In this document: one piece after another, positions 10,378-22,390 of the stretch
How positions within the stretch are numbered: the first letter of the stretch is position 1
Layout: each line of letters begins with the position of its first letter
Origin: Tubiluchus corallicola
Taxonomy: Eukaryota; Priapulida; Priapulimorpha; Priapulimorphida; Tubiluchidae
DNA length: 41,061 nucleotides
Direction: 5' to 3'
Assembly (NCBI GenBank): GCA_030141605.1
Contig: JAQGDQ010001441.1
Location: 1-41,061, forward strand
Program-made: the position numbers and the translations under genes
Notes under the pieces: generated by a model
Databases searched by the model: none
What the model was told of the DNA's origin: nothing
The model's input: only the letters and a program-made list of their open reading frames with translations

Positions 10378-10820
10378 ATGAGCACATTCACCGGCCAGCT
10401 AGAGATAGAAATTAAACTTAAAACTAATGAACGCTACCCTATTACGTAGACTATGGAGTGCTCTGATGATGATGCAAATTAGCATCCAAATGGAAGCAAC
10501 AAAAAAGTACACACTTTGCTGTAAACAATAGCCTTTGTGTTTTGTGCAGTGTTGAAACTGAAACTGCTGACCAATCTTTTATTTACATTTTTGCTGTTCT
10601 ATTCGTCCAACTGTGACTGGATTATGGGAAATTGTAAAATGAGATAGCGGTTATTGATTTGTTGATACCAAACTTAACTGAAAGGAGGGAACATTTAACA
10701 AATTAAATTTTCAGATTCCTCTGGATTAATTGACGAACTGTTAGATTGAATTGGGATTTGCGATGATCCCGATGTAAATTGAAGATCAGATCGTTCTTCT
10801 CATACAGAGTCTAATGGTAA

Positions 10821-11290
10821 TACAGTAGTACCTTGGTTTTCGACCATAATTCATTTCTAAAAAGTGTTTGAAAACCGATTTGCTCGAGAACCAAATCATT
10901 TATTCCCATAAGAAATAATGCAAAAACAAATAATCCGTTCTCAAGCACCAAATGATCTGTAAAGTGTCACTAAAAGGATATATAATAATGCAAAAATGTT
11001 TATTCAAACAGTAGATATGATAATTGATAAGAAAAACATAATAGAATTACTTTGAAAGAAAAACATAATTGTTCCTGCATGAAAAAGCGGAAAAAATAAG
11101 CGTAGAAAGCAGTTAGCGATGTTAGGCGATTGAAATCTTGTTTACGCTCGGCTCTACTTGGCTCGCCACCCATGCTTTCATCACGTGTTTGGCGGTTGGT
11201 CGAGAACGGAGACAATTTCAGCTCGAATTTACTGGTCGAAAACCGATTTGTACAAGTACAGAGACGTTTGACAATAGAGGTATGACTGTA
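10821..11290 (+). mobile_element. mariner-like MITE, family M1
   Basis: The ends TACAGTAGTACCTTGGTTTT and GAGGTATGACTGTA form an imperfect terminal inverted repeat with TA at both borders, the target of Tc1/mariner transposases. Subterminal inverted motifs (GAAAACCGATTTG, GTCGAGAACGG) match a widespread animal MITE type. It encodes no transposase. Confidence 0.7.
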
Positions 11291-11734
11291 ATGATTTTGA
11301 TTGATTTTTTGACATTTCAGTGAGATACTGAAGTTTGCAATTAACTACCAAATCTGTCCTAGTGGCAACATTGATGAGTTGACTTCAGTAACTAAACGGT
11401 ATGAATTTTCCTATAGATCAAATAAAGCTAAATTATGACTAATAATTATCCACAATATACGTTATTACGATCATGGAATTTTTTTGGTTCAAATTACATC
11501 TATTGTAAATTGCTGATGCTTACTAGTGGTATGAATAATTCTTGTTAGTAAAAACATTTTAAAATAAGTAGTATATTTGGTTTTATAATATGCTTTTTTC
11601 AAACACTTTAATTTCCATTTTGTATTAATAATGTTGTTTTCTTTTGGAAAGTTCAATACTGATTTAAATACAACAGCATCTGCTTTCATCATTTCAGGAC
11701 AATTGCAACATCATTGCTGGAAATAGCGAAGAAG
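11291..11734. other. Gene-free AT-rich sequence
   Basis: No supported feature. It borders the 58-bp minisatellite on the right. Confidence 0.5.
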
Positions 11735-12546
11735 ATTGAAACCAGCAGTTTTGTTACACACTAAATGCTACACTTTCCATGGCACTGACTTTATTGAAAC
11801 CAGCAGTTTTGTTTCACACTAAATGCAACACTTTCCACGGCACAGACTTTATTGAAACCAGCAGTTTTGTTTCACACTAAATACAACACTTTCCATGGCA
11901 CAGACTTCATTGAAACCAGCAGTTTTGTTTCACACTAAATGCAACACTCTCCATGGCACTGACTTTATTGAAACCAGCAGTTTTGTTTCACACTAAATGC
12001 AACACTTTCCATGGCACAGACTTCATTGAAACCAGCAGTTTTGTTTCACACTAAATGCAACACTTTCCATGACACAGACTTTATTGAAACCAGCAGTTTT
12101 GTTTCACACTAAATGCAACACTTTCCATGGCACAGACTTCATTGAAACCAGCAGTTTTGTTTCACACTAAATACAACACTTTCCATGGCACAGACTTCAT
12201 TGAAACCAGCAGTTTTGTTTCACACTAAATACAACACTTTCCATGGCACAGACTTCATTGAAACCAGCAGTTTTGTTTCACACTAAATGCAACACTTTCC
12301 ATGGCACAGACTTTATTGAAACCAGCAGTTTTGTTTCACACTAAATACAACACTTTCCATGGCACAGACTTCATTGAAACCAGCAGTTTTGTTTCACACT
12401 AAATGCAACACTTTCCATGGCACAGACTTCATTGAAACCAGCAGTTTTGTTTCACACTAAATGCAACACTTTCCATGACACAGACTTCATTGAAACCAGC
12501 AGTTTTGTTTCACACTAAATGCAACACTTTGCACGGCACAGGCTTC
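11735..12546. repeat. 58-bp minisatellite, 14 copies
   Basis: The unit starts ATTGAAACCAGCAGTTTTGT and ends CATGGCACAGACTT. Copies start at 11735 and every 58 bp to 12489, with almost no length variation. Differences are point changes (TGC/TAC, TTTATTG/TTCATTG, CATGG/CATGA). 58 is not a multiple of three, so the array is not coding. Confidence 0.97.
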
Positions 12547-13849
12547 ATAATAAATTTTTATAATATGTGATTATCTGATGCTGTGATATATTTTCGTTCG
12601 AGACAGAAGGAAAGCCTAGATATGCTGGGAATAAAGGCAGTACTAAAAATTGTTCTTCACCCATGTAACTACTTTCGCATATCTTTTCTAATGCTTAAGA
12701 ATTTGAAAACAAGTAACGCAGTCTAGAACACATAGATCTATGTTTTCCTTTTGCAAACATGTATATTACTTTTAAACATGTATAAAGTATATAACCTTGT
12801 CAGTACAATGAACAGTATGTACCTAAAAAGTGTATAGGAGTAATATGTGGCTTAGTGAACTAAATTTGATAGCAAGTACAATTACTGCATGAGTTTCAAA
12901 TTATTGACACTGAAATCATAAATTTTGAAATTTTAAAATTGAACTATTTGCCCCGAAATTAACCATTTGACCTGTATGACCTCCAGCCTTGGACGCTCAT
13001 GAGTAATAAGTACATGCCTAATAAATTTTACTTTTGTTAAATGTATTCAACTTTTACAGTATTGGCTTAAAGCTTCAGTCCGACTCATGCTTTCTTTCGC
13101 TAAAATACGGAAACAAAAACACTACAGGTCATTAAATAAATATCTCGTCAACAGTCATTTTATTAAAAAATATAAATAATATACTAACAACACATTTTGC
13201 TGCATTATTCACAAACAACGTCAAATATGCGAGTCAGAAAACAAGATTTGATCATTTTATCTGCATGTTCAATAGTTCTGACAAAGCCGAATGGCAACGG
13301 GTACAAATGTCGAGTTTCTAAACGATCAAGTTTTTTTTCCAAATAACCATGAATACAGCACCCCCTGACGAGCGCAAAAAACAACTGAATTCCGCTAACA
13401 ACAGCATAGTCATTAGATTTGTAGACCGCATGCATTACATTATTTTTTCACAATATACTCAAAATCTTATAAAGAAACGAAACATCAGTTAGAAGCATGA
13501 TTATAACAGATTTAACAGATTTTTCTTTACAATATTCACTAACAATTTTTATTTGTCTCTTTGTATGATTGATTTACAGATTCTTACCCATGTGCGTTTT
13601 TCTGTTCCTGGGGGGTGAAATTTATAAACTTTTAGATGATCAACACTTTCGTATGCGGTTCTATTAACTTTTGGGCTGCTTCAGTCGTTTTAATGAAGAT
13701 TGTGTATCTGATTTTCTTGTGTTTTACAAAGCTGGTTGCTCCAGCAGGTTAAACTTTCTATAATTTATTTTTGTGTTGTTATTTTTTTAAACTGCAAATA
13801 AAATTCAACTCAATCAACTCGGCAGATGACCTGCATGCAGACATTTTTT
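12547..13849. other. Gene-free stretch with one weak minus-strand frame
   Basis: The only notable frame is an ATG-started 76-codon minus frame at 13205-13435 with no recognised domain or splice context. Its GAGGGGGTGCTGTAT-like words recall SINE sequence. AATAAAATTCAACTCAATCAACTC near 13797 looks like a retroelement tail. Nothing here is supported as a gene. Confidence 0.45.
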
Positions 13850-14010
13850 AAGGTCAACGTAAAACAATTGAAGTTACTGAACTGTAGGGGCAGACGGCTT
13901 TGATTTACCTACATGTCAGGTGATGATTGTAGTTAAGACGCGCTGCTGTGGTACGCCTAACCTTTGACCTACAGCAACTACGCGTGTGCACAACGAAACT
14001 GTGAAAAGGC
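13850..14010 (+). repeat. Dispersed repeat family R3, copy 1
   Basis: This matches 16420-16535 in the same orientation. Shared words include TTGAAGTTACTGAAC, GGCAGACGGCTTTG and CTAACCTTTGACCTAC, followed by CAGCAACTACGCGTGTGCAC. This copy carries about 35 bp extra in the middle. Confidence 0.7.
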
Positions 14011-14215
14011 TTAATTATCAACAGTACCTCGTACATACAGACTTATGAAATATCACTAAAATGATTAAAACTGCAGTAGCTTGTAATTCACGTTTTTCAA
14101 ACTGTTTTCTGAAATATTGTAGTTGTTCGTAAAAACCACAATCCCATTGATAAAAGAAAAGGTTTCGCAAAGTTTCATCTTTCTGAGTTTTCAATTTTTG
14201 GCGTTAATGAAATTA

Positions 14216-15229
14216 TAGTGGCGTACCAAGTGCTTGTGGCGTCAGGGGGGAGGGGGTCAAAAAAACTTCTGGCGCCCAGCCCTTTTAATGTTTGGATCAG
14301 TAGTTTCGTGGGGGGTGGGGGAAGCCACCCGCCGTAGACGTTTTTTGCATCCCTCAGCCCGATTTTCCCTTTTCGACACGATGAGATAAAAATAAACATT
14401 TTTTCTAAGAATCACCCTGAGTTTGATTTGTGGTACTGCAGCAGAGTTACTCTTTTCTGTGCATCAGTTGCTCATAACACCCATGTCCTTAAACATTCAG
14501 CTCCAGCATTAAAACATGTAAAGATCATGAAATATACCAAACACTACAGGTTTTCACAATAATACAATCAGCATTTAGAGAAGCGTCACTGTTTCTCCCA
14601 AAATTATCAATCTGCTTTTCCACAGGACACCCTATACACGCCGTTAAGTAACAATATTAGCTTTTTCTACGCAGAAATTTGGATATAAAAAATGTAATTT
14701 TTCTACGCGATTCTCTGGGCTACGGTATTTGGAATTCTCTTAAAGATTTTTGAATTTAACTTTTTATAAAACACTCAAGGTGTGTAGTATAACACATACA
14801 ATCACACGCAAATTATAAACACTATTAAGAAATATACACAAAAAATACAAGAGAAAGTGTACAATGGTCACAGAGAACCGTTTGACGCAGATGAACTAAA
14901 AGAAAGAATTGTTGAGTGCTGGGACCCAAATACCCCTTAAAGAAGTGAAAACGAGTCAGCTGTTGGAGGAAACGCTTTTGTTTAGTTTGCAGTGAAATAT
15001 AAAGTCATATTATTTTGGATATAATAGAATTTGCATCGCTTTTCTATGTGGAAATTCAGTCGGTTTTGATGATCTCTGACTGGGCAATGTTGTTGTAGTT
15101 TGACTGTTAATTGTTTTGTTAATGTCGGATTGGTAATTAATAATTAACAGTCATTGAACTCTAGAAGATTTTTGCACCCTCTCACCCTTGAGATTGCCCC
15201 ATGTCGCCCCCCATCTTGTTACGCCTCCG
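14216..15229 (+). mobile_element. Possible 1-kb hAT-like element with GGCGTA ends
   Basis: The left end TAGTGGCGTACCAAG pairs with the right end CTTGTTACGCCTCCG as an inverted repeat (about 12 of 14). CAGTGGCGTA-type ends are common in hAT-like non-autonomous elements. The flanks TGAAATTA and TTAAATTT agree at 6 of 8 positions, a weak target duplication. G-rich and C-rich tracts lie just inside the ends. No transposase frame is present. Confidence 0.4.
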
Positions 15230-15290
15230 TTAAATTTATTATTTTTCGCCTCTGTATCTGTTGTTTCTAGTGGAAGGTAAAGAAATCAAA

Positions 15291-15925
15291 TTAGGCTATA
15301 AGTGCAAGTGTTAAATCATCATCATTTTCCACGTCTGAAAGTTTGGAGCATTTCTCGAATTTTTTCAATTCTCTTCTGGATCCGCCGGCTGAACGGCTAC
15401 CTTCCGGATCGCGGGTTCCGGAATTGTCGTTTGAACCCTGCAGGTTTGTACGCCGCTCGGTCTGAAGCCGTCCTCTTAATTTCTTCAGCCTCTGTCTTAG
15501 TCGAGATGCCGAGTTACCGCTGTCGCCACTGTTTGCTTGTCTGCCACTTGGCACTTCTCGATTTTCCGCGCCCTCTTCCATGTTGCTGCTGTCTGCTTGT
15601 CTTCCGCTTAGCACTTCTCGATTTTCCTCGCCCTCTTCCGTGTTTCCACTGTCGCCACTGTCTGCTTGCCTTCCGCTTGGCACATCTCGATTTTCCGCGC
15701 CCTCTTCCGTGTTGCCACTGTCACCACTGTCTGCTTGTCTTCCGCTTGGCACTTCTCGATTTTCTGCGCCCTCTTGAGTGTTTCCGCTATCGCCACTGTC
15801 TGCTTGTCTTCCGCTTGGCACTCTCGATTTTCTGCGCCCTGTTCCCTGTTGCCGCCATCGCTCACATCTGCAGATTCTAGATCGTTGTCTTGTGCACTTA
15901 CCTTTATAAGAAAAGGTTTACTCAT
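15291..15925 (-). pseudogene. 23-residue-repeat hydrophilic protein, frameshifted
   Basis: An ATG at 15925 (MSKPFLIK...) opens a frame leading into a 23-residue repeat of the form VPSGRQADSGDSGNTEEGAE plus NRE. Five units follow, then a basic Arg/Lys-rich segment (RLRQRLKKLRGRLQ) and an acidic C-terminus. At about 15820 the first unit has GGCACTCTCG where the others have GGCACTTCTCG; this one-base loss moves the rest into another frame that stays open to 15291. One unit carries an in-frame 9-nt deletion, suggesting past coding constraint. No domain or signal peptide is recognised. AAG|GTAAGTG after codon 8 is a good donor, so splicing could alter the 5' part. A sequencing error cannot be excluded. 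Confidence 0.5.
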
Positions 15926-15970
15926 TAATTCACTGTATATGTTTGTATATGGCTTTTAGCTGAAATAAAC

Positions 15971-16191
15971 TGATCAATCAATCAATCAATCAATAATGCG
16001 TAGTCAACCAAAACATTCCAATCCCAGGTATTGAAGGTGTGAGAAAATGTGCACTTATTATTAATTATTAATAATACGTAAATAATAATAATAATTTATA
16101 ATAATAATAATAATAACAATAATAATAATAATAATAATAAATTAGTATTAGCCTTTTAATATTATTTATTAATAATAAAAGGCTAATACTT
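15971..16191. repeat. (CAAT)n, (AAT)n and a 23-bp inverted repeat
   Basis: A (CAAT)n retroelement-type tail lies at about 15975-15993 and an imperfect (AAT)n at about 16080-16142. A hairpin at 16142-16191 has arms containing ATTAGCCTTTTA and TAAAAGGCTAAT around a short AT loop. A third copy of ATTAGCCTTTT lies just downstream. Confidence 0.8.
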
Positions 16192-16419
16192 ATTATTAGC
16201 CTTTTCGCCGTTCCAACGATTGATGATGATCGTGAAATTGTCAAAGGTTTAGTGTAACAGACATCACATTTGTGCACGCTTGACAACGCCTCGCAGCCCA
16301 TGCTATTGTAATACCAACAGTTTTAACAGCTAGCTAGAACCTTACCTAATTCGTTTTTTCTTATTCCCATGTAAAACCCTGCTAGTAAATCACTCTGCAC
16401 ACAGACTAATGCATAATTA

Positions 16420-16535
16420 AGGAAAGTCCACGCAAAACAACTGAAGTTACTGAACCGATGCGGCAGACGGCTTTGCTTTTCTCACACTAACCTTTGACCT
16501 CTACAGCAACTGCGCGTGCGCACAACAAAACTTAT
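16420..16535 (+). repeat. Dispersed repeat family R3, copy 2
   Basis: Homologous to 13850-14010 but shorter in the middle, with the shared GTTACTGAAC, GCAGACGGCTTTG and CTAACCTTTGACCT blocks. Confidence 0.7.
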
Positions 16536-16809
16536 TTGACATTGTCTTAGAAAATCACTTTACTTGCAAGGGTACCCATACTCACATAAATTGCAAAGAA
16601 TAGGTTTCCAAAGTTTAAAAATCAGAAGTTATTATTGTATATCTGACGGGCCAACAAAGTTTCCATATTGTGCAGGTGTTGCAAATTCACTATCCAGATC
16701 ATATGATACTGCAGCAGTTGGTGTTTTAGTGCAGTTTATTGTTACACACACTTTATAGGTCTATAGGCTAAGTTCTATAAAATGAAGCAATTGTTGTATT
16801 ACTTGGGTA

Positions 16810-16878
16810 CACCTCTTGTTGTACTCTAGAAAAGGTACAGCAGTGAATCAAATGCGCCCCGGGCTGTGATTTGCACGA
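16810..16878. repeat. Left flanking direct repeat of the 30-bp array
   Basis: About 69 bp including TAGAAAAGGTACAGCAGTGA and GGGCTGTGATTTGCACGA. It recurs nearly identically at 18585-18649 on the other side of the satellite. Confidence 0.85.
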
Positions 16879-16912
16879 TTTACAAGAGACATCATAACAG
16901 TTGATACATAAT

Positions 16913-18582
16913 TTAACTGTAGACGAAGTTTTGAATGTTGATTTGACTGTAGATGAAGTTTTTATTGTTGATTTGACTGTTAATGAACTTTTGAATGTTG
17001 ATTTGACTGTAGATGAAGTTTTTATTGTTGATTTGACTGTAGGTGAAGTTTTGATTGTGTATTTGACTGTAGATGAACTTTTGAATGTTGATTTGACTGT
17101 TAATGAAGTTTTGAATGTTGATTTGACTGTAGATGAAGTTTTTATTGTTGATTTGACTGTAGGTGAAGTTTTGATTGTGGATTTGACTGTAGATGACGTT
17201 TTGATTGTTGATTTGACTGTAGATGAAGTTTTGAATGTTGATTTGACTGTAGATGAAGTTTTGAATGTTGATTTAACTGTAGATGAAGTTTTGAATGTTG
17301 ATTTGACTGTAGATGAAGTTTTGATTGTTTATTTGACTGTAGATGAAGTTGTGATTGTTGATTTGACTGTAGATGAAGTTTTGATTGTCGATTTAACTGT
17401 AGACGAAGTTTTGATTGTTGATTTGACTGTAGATGAACTTTTGAATGTTGATTTGACTGTTAATGAAGTTTTGAATGTTGATTTGACTGTAGATGAAGTT
17501 TTTATTGTTGATTTGACTGTAGGTGAAGTTTTGATTGTGTATTTGACTGTAGATGAAGTTTTGAATGTTGATTTGACTGTTAATGAAGTTTTGAATGTTG
17601 ATTTGACTGTAGATGAAGTTTTTATTGTTGATTTGACTGTAGATGAACTTTTGAATGTTGATTTGACTGTTAATGAAGTTTTGAATGTTGATTTGACTGT
17701 AGATGAAGTTTTTATTGTTGATTTGACTGTAGGTGAAGTTTTGATTGTGGATTTGACTGTAGATGAAGTTTTGATTGTTGATTTGACTGTTGATGAAGTT
17801 TTGAATGTTGATTTGACTGTAGATGAAGTTTTGATTGTTGATTTAACTGTAGATGAAGTTTTGAATGTTGATTTGACTGTAGATGAAGTTTTGATTGTTT
17901 ATTTGACTGTAGATGAAGTTTTTGTTGTTGATTTGACTGTAGGTGAAGTTTTGATTGTGTATTTGACTGTAGATGAACTTTTGAATGTTGATTTGACTGT
18001 TAAAGAAGTTTTGAATGTTGATTTGACTGTAGATGAAGTTTTTATTGTTGATTTGACTGTAGGTGAAGTTTTGATTGTTGATTTGACTGTAGATGAAGTT
18101 TTGAATGTTGATTTGACTGTAGATGAAGTTTTGATTGTTTATTTGACTGTAGATGAAGTTTTGAATGTTGATTTGACTGTAGATGAAGTTTTTATTGTTG
18201 ATTTGACTGTAGGTGAAGTTTTGATTGTGGATTTGACTGTAGATGAAGTTTTGATTGTTGATTTGACTGTTGATGAAGTTTTGAATGTTGATTTGACTGT
18301 AGATGAAGTTTTGATTGTTGATTTAACTGTAGATGAAGTTTTGAGTGTTGATTTGACTGTAGATGAAGTTTTGATTGTTTATTTGACTGTAGATGAAGTT
18401 TTTATTGTTGATTTGACTGTAGGTGAAGTTTTGATTGTGTATTTGACTGTAGATGAACTTTTGAATGTTGATTTGACTGTTAATGAAGTTTTGAATGTTG
18501 ATTTGACTGTAGATGAAGTTTTTATTGTTGATTTGACTGTAGGTGAAGTTTTGATTGTTGATTTGACTGTAGATGAAATTTT
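16913..18582. repeat. 30-bp satellite, about 55 units, open as a decapeptide repeat
   Basis: The unit is TTGACTGTAGATGAAGTTTT followed by GAATGTTGAT, read as LTVDEVLNVD. One plus frame is open for about 579 codons (16901-18640), but it begins at TTG, the codon before that is CAG after a TAA, and no unit contains an in-frame ATG. A second layer of order exists: 17701-18105 and 18181-18585 are about 99% identical at a 480-bp offset. The three internal differences between those copies all change the amino acid. I read this as satellite DNA, not a gene; use as an internal exon is not excluded. Confidence 0.92.
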
Positions 18583-18584
18583 GG

Positions 18585-18649
18585 CACCTTTGTACTTTAG
18601 AAAAGGTACAGCAGTGAGTCAAACGCCCCCTGGGCTGTAATTTGCACGA
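18585..18649. repeat. Right flanking direct repeat of the 30-bp array
   Basis: Matches 16810-16878 (CACC, GTACT, TAGAAAAGGTACAGCAGTGA, GGGCTGT, TTTGCACGA). It joins the last satellite unit with no spacer, while the left copy is separated from the array by about 34 bp. Confidence 0.85.
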
Positions 18650-20073
18650 GTAAAGATTTTGAAGTTTATTTATTTAAGATCAAGCAACAAGGTGCGAAAA
18701 TATTCAATGTTCACACAGCAATTGAATAATTATTGTTCAATAATATCGTCAGATATACTTACTAAAATCGATCCAATTAAAAGCAACAATCCAATCACTA
18801 TAAAAAAGCAAAGATGATGTTTAGCAAGTTTTCACTCGAACAGCAAGTTATTTCAAATTATGTAATTTGAATGGCACGTATTTAACTAATTATTTTAAAA
18901 GTAAGTCCTGTTAGTAGTTGTGCATAATTTTGCATACATTCTTATTTAAAAACTTTCATAGTCTTATTATTTAACATTCTTATTTAATAATTTATAATTG
19001 TGATTATTAAAAAGCATAATAGATTAAATAAGATAAAAAATACATTTAAACTTTTTATTGACAAAGTTGTGTACGAAAAGTTGCAATTTAATGCAGTTAA
19101 TTTTGCAAAATTGAGAACTGTGTCTTGTTTTTTTGCAAAATGTTTGCTGCTACGGTCCCAGTTGTCTTAAACTCCGCATACAGCATTGATTTTTGATGCT
19201 ACTTCAAGGTCATCATATCCATATTTATTGGAATTGCGCGTTAAATTGCTATCAACTAAACTGCGTATTTTCTTGATTGCAAAACGGTTTAATCTGCAAC
19301 TTATAGACGTAATTTATGACAGGTTGAGCATTTTTCGTGAGAATACAACATACACCGACAGTACATAGCAAGAGCTCTTGTCCAGAAACCCGAGGTAATG
19401 AGCCGGTTCTGTGAGCGTGCGAAAAACATGCACACTGACTGGACAGTCAGCAGGGAATGACTGGCATTTTGTTTGACCTCATTTGATTACTCGTCCTTCC
19501 ATAAACACCAAGTAGGCACCGGGCAGACATGCAATTGTGCAACTAAAAGATGTGCAACTGAAAAGTGCAGCAATTTTGCTGGTGCACCAAAATTCGGCCT
19601 ACAGACATGTAATTTTAAATTGTGCAACTGACGCTATATGAGCCATGTTTCAAAGGCAAATGCGACTGACGCACAGGGTACTGGAGTGTGGAAACTGGAG
19701 AGTGACTCACTAGGTGGCGTAGGCAGCAGAAATGTGTTGACTGGTCTCCAGTTTCTGAATTTGTCATTGAATAACTTAAAGGAGGGTGGCAAGGACGTGA
19801 TTTAAATTCATTAATTCGTTATTCTTTCCCTCTTTCGTTTGGTTAATGGTGCCTTTTCCTAAGGCAGTGCCCCTTCTTATGTGTTTAACTATTACGTTTG
19901 GTTAAAAGTTGCTCAATTAAAAACTACGTGTCTGCGCATGCTCAGTTACGGTCCCATGCAGACATGCAAATTTCAGGTACACTAAAATTGAAAATCGCAA
20001 ATCTGCGTGAGACTTAAAACTCTGAGCCCAGAGGCAACTTTTAGATGCGCAGTTTTTATAAATACACAACAAA
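18650..20073. other. AT-rich gene-free stretch
   Basis: 18650-19130 is strongly AT-rich. A TTG-started 60-codon frame at 19186-19368 has no recognised domain. Around 19530-20040 words such as TGCAACTGA and AGACATGCAA recur irregularly, which suggests old repeats. No gene is supported. Confidence 0.45.
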
Positions 20074-21090
20074 ATGGCATTAAGCACGGCATACATACGC
20101 CAAACCAGAGGCCATCTAACCAAGAAAACAAAAATTCTCATCTACAAAAGTCTAATATTACCACATTATCTATATGGTTGCACTTTACTTCAAAACGTTA
20201 AAAATGAAAACTTTAGAAAACTAAATACAATGCAAAACTACTCACTAAGATTAATTCATAGCTATTCTAATAAAACTGCTAAACAACATGCTGCTTCTGC
20301 AACAAGCTTAAGAACGTCCACAAAAATACCAATATTAGAAGCCTATCGAGATTATAAAACTCTGATATTTCTTTATAAATATATCAATAAACTGAGCATT
20401 CCATTTATAAACAATCCCTTAACATTCATTCCTGATACCACTTTAAACACTAGAACACACAGTTTAAAGCAAATTACAGTAAACAATAAATTTGGAAATA
20501 ACTCTATATCAAAACAGGCCATACATTTGTGGAACTTACTGCCCAGTGAAATAAAACAAATAGAAATTCTCCACCACTTTAAAAAGAAATTAAAAGAATG
20601 TCAATATAACAGGTTTCAACTTCCACATTGTGCATCAGATACTAATCACACAGACTTAACTTTCATCTACCCCCGCCCCTGACTCCATAAAACGATTAAA
20701 AATGATTTTGTTTTAAAATTATGTAATGTAATACGTGTTATGTTAGTTTTGTAATGTCAAATGTATAAAGTGTAAATGTAATGAGTGAAATTTATGTAAT
20801 GTGAAGCATGTTTCTGTGAATTGTGTCATGTCAAGTGTAAAATATGTCATGTAAAATTTAATGTACTTTTGTAATATTGTTTTGTAAACATATTTTAATA
20901 TGGTGTTTATAAATATGTTCATTTATTGTACATAATTGGGCCTTAGTTTTAAACTTTAGTGTTTTTAGTCTGCACTGGACGCATTTGTTTTGAACAGTGT
21001 TGTTATTTTAACATTACGCTGAGGCTTACTCAATTTTATTATAACGAGTGAACCATTTTAAAGACAAATAAAGAATTAATATAATATAAT
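20074..21090 (+). mobile_element. LINE 3' end: reverse-transcriptase C-terminus and 3' UTR
   Basis: The frame 20074-20682 encodes the C-terminal part of a non-LTR retrotransposon ORF2: KTKILIYKSLILPHYLYGCT, then LNTMQNYSLRLI, NTRTHSLKQ, FGNNSISKQAIHLWNLLPSE and a closing FIYPRP. This corresponds to the region after the polymerase fingers and palm in CR1/L2/Jockey-like elements; the catalytic YxDD region is absent. A roughly 400-bp AT-rich 3' UTR with many GTAATGT words follows and ends near AATAAAGAATTAATATAATA. The copy is 5'-truncated and inactive, and belongs to the family of the fragment at 10006-10377. Confidence 0.8.
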
Positions 21091-22223
21091 AATATTTAGT
21101 TGCATACGCGTAGGCGTTCTCATAAACTTCAGTTATTTACAGATTTTTCAACTTTTAGTTCAGTATCTGCGCGAGGTCGTAGGCCCTACGAGGCTGCAAA
21201 TGAGTGTTAAATCATATAAAACGCAAATTACTGTTGCATTTTATAGGTAGTTTTACTGCTGTTGCGATTTGTGATTACAAATTAGCGAGTTTAACGGTCA
21301 CAGCAGGTAGTTAGACAAAAGTGTTTTGAGGCCCGCACCTGGGGCAGATTAGGAGCTGTGTTGAAGACGGGAGCCTGGCATTACTGTCCTCTTATATTTA
21401 CCGTGTTGTGTTTGTTGTTTAATAAATGTGTAGTAAATGTGTAGTTTATTAAATCAAGTCTTGATAGTTTGCCATGCCCATCGTGGCTACCTCACACGCC
21501 ACACAATAAACAACAATGATCAGCAAGCAGCATTAACCACAATAATAAGTAGACACGCAACCACTATACCAATTATTTTACTCAGTATACAGTACACCCA
21601 TACCCGATGCCCATCCAGAATGCCCTATAAATAAACTGGTTCCACACAAATTAAAAACAACACCACTCATCGTGTTGTATTTGACCATTAAAATTTCGTA
21701 GAAAATGCAGCAGTGACCAAATCTCGTAGCGCTATTTTAATTCCAAGTTTCTTAGACATACGAATTGCCTTTACGGTCCATTTCGCTCATCAGTGAAGCG
21801 CTGCTAGACAAAAAATTATTTTTATTTTAAGTTAAAGTTTAATTTAACTGGGAAAGTTCTGAATCTCGTTATGAATAGTATATTGCTAGGCTCCACCTTG
21901 TTTCTTTTGGTACACTTCTATGGCAGCCCATGTGCAGTTTTGGGTACGTAGTGCCGAGGGCCTATTTCAACCTAAGCGAGGCCCCGGAAAGTGGGGCGTG
22001 TGAGGCCCCATCGGGTGGGGGGAGGTGGGTCGAAGCGCGGGCGGGCGTTACCATGGTTGACGCCGAGAAAATTTTTGAACTGCTAGAACGCCGGAGTAGC
22101 ATTTTCGAAGAGAAAATATGGAGTTATACAGTTGTTAAAGGAAAGAACATTGAAAAAACTGCTTTATTCTCAAGACCAGTCCTTAATACTTGCCAATACT
22201 GGCAAACGGCGTGCGTGCGGCAA

Positions 22224-22262
<39 letters not shown>

Positions 22263-22390
22263 GGGGCAGTATGTTTGCATAAAACAAAAAAGTTACCTTG
22301 GCGCGAGGCACCCCTAGAGGGTAAGGCCCGGCAAAGTATCCCCACTTACCCGCCCCCCTTGAATAGGCCCTGGTAGTGCCTTCCTCATCA
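21091..22390. other. Gene-free stretch with a GC-rich patch and (GA)n
   Basis: 21950-22060 and 22290-22375 are GC-rich (GAGGCCCC-type words) and unlike their surroundings. They probably belong to a degraded repeat. A (GA)n microsatellite lies at about 22227-22259. The 148-codon plus frame across this patch includes the microsatellite and has no recognisable domain. Confidence 0.45.

Noticed and set aside
16901-18640. A 579-codon plus frame as a repetitive-protein gene
   Set aside because: It starts at TTG, has no in-frame ATG and no upstream coding signal, and duplicated blocks differ only by replacement changes. Kept as satellite.
21930-22376. 148-codon plus frame
   Set aside because: It crosses a (GA)n tract and GC-rich repeat-like sequence and shows no domain or splice context.
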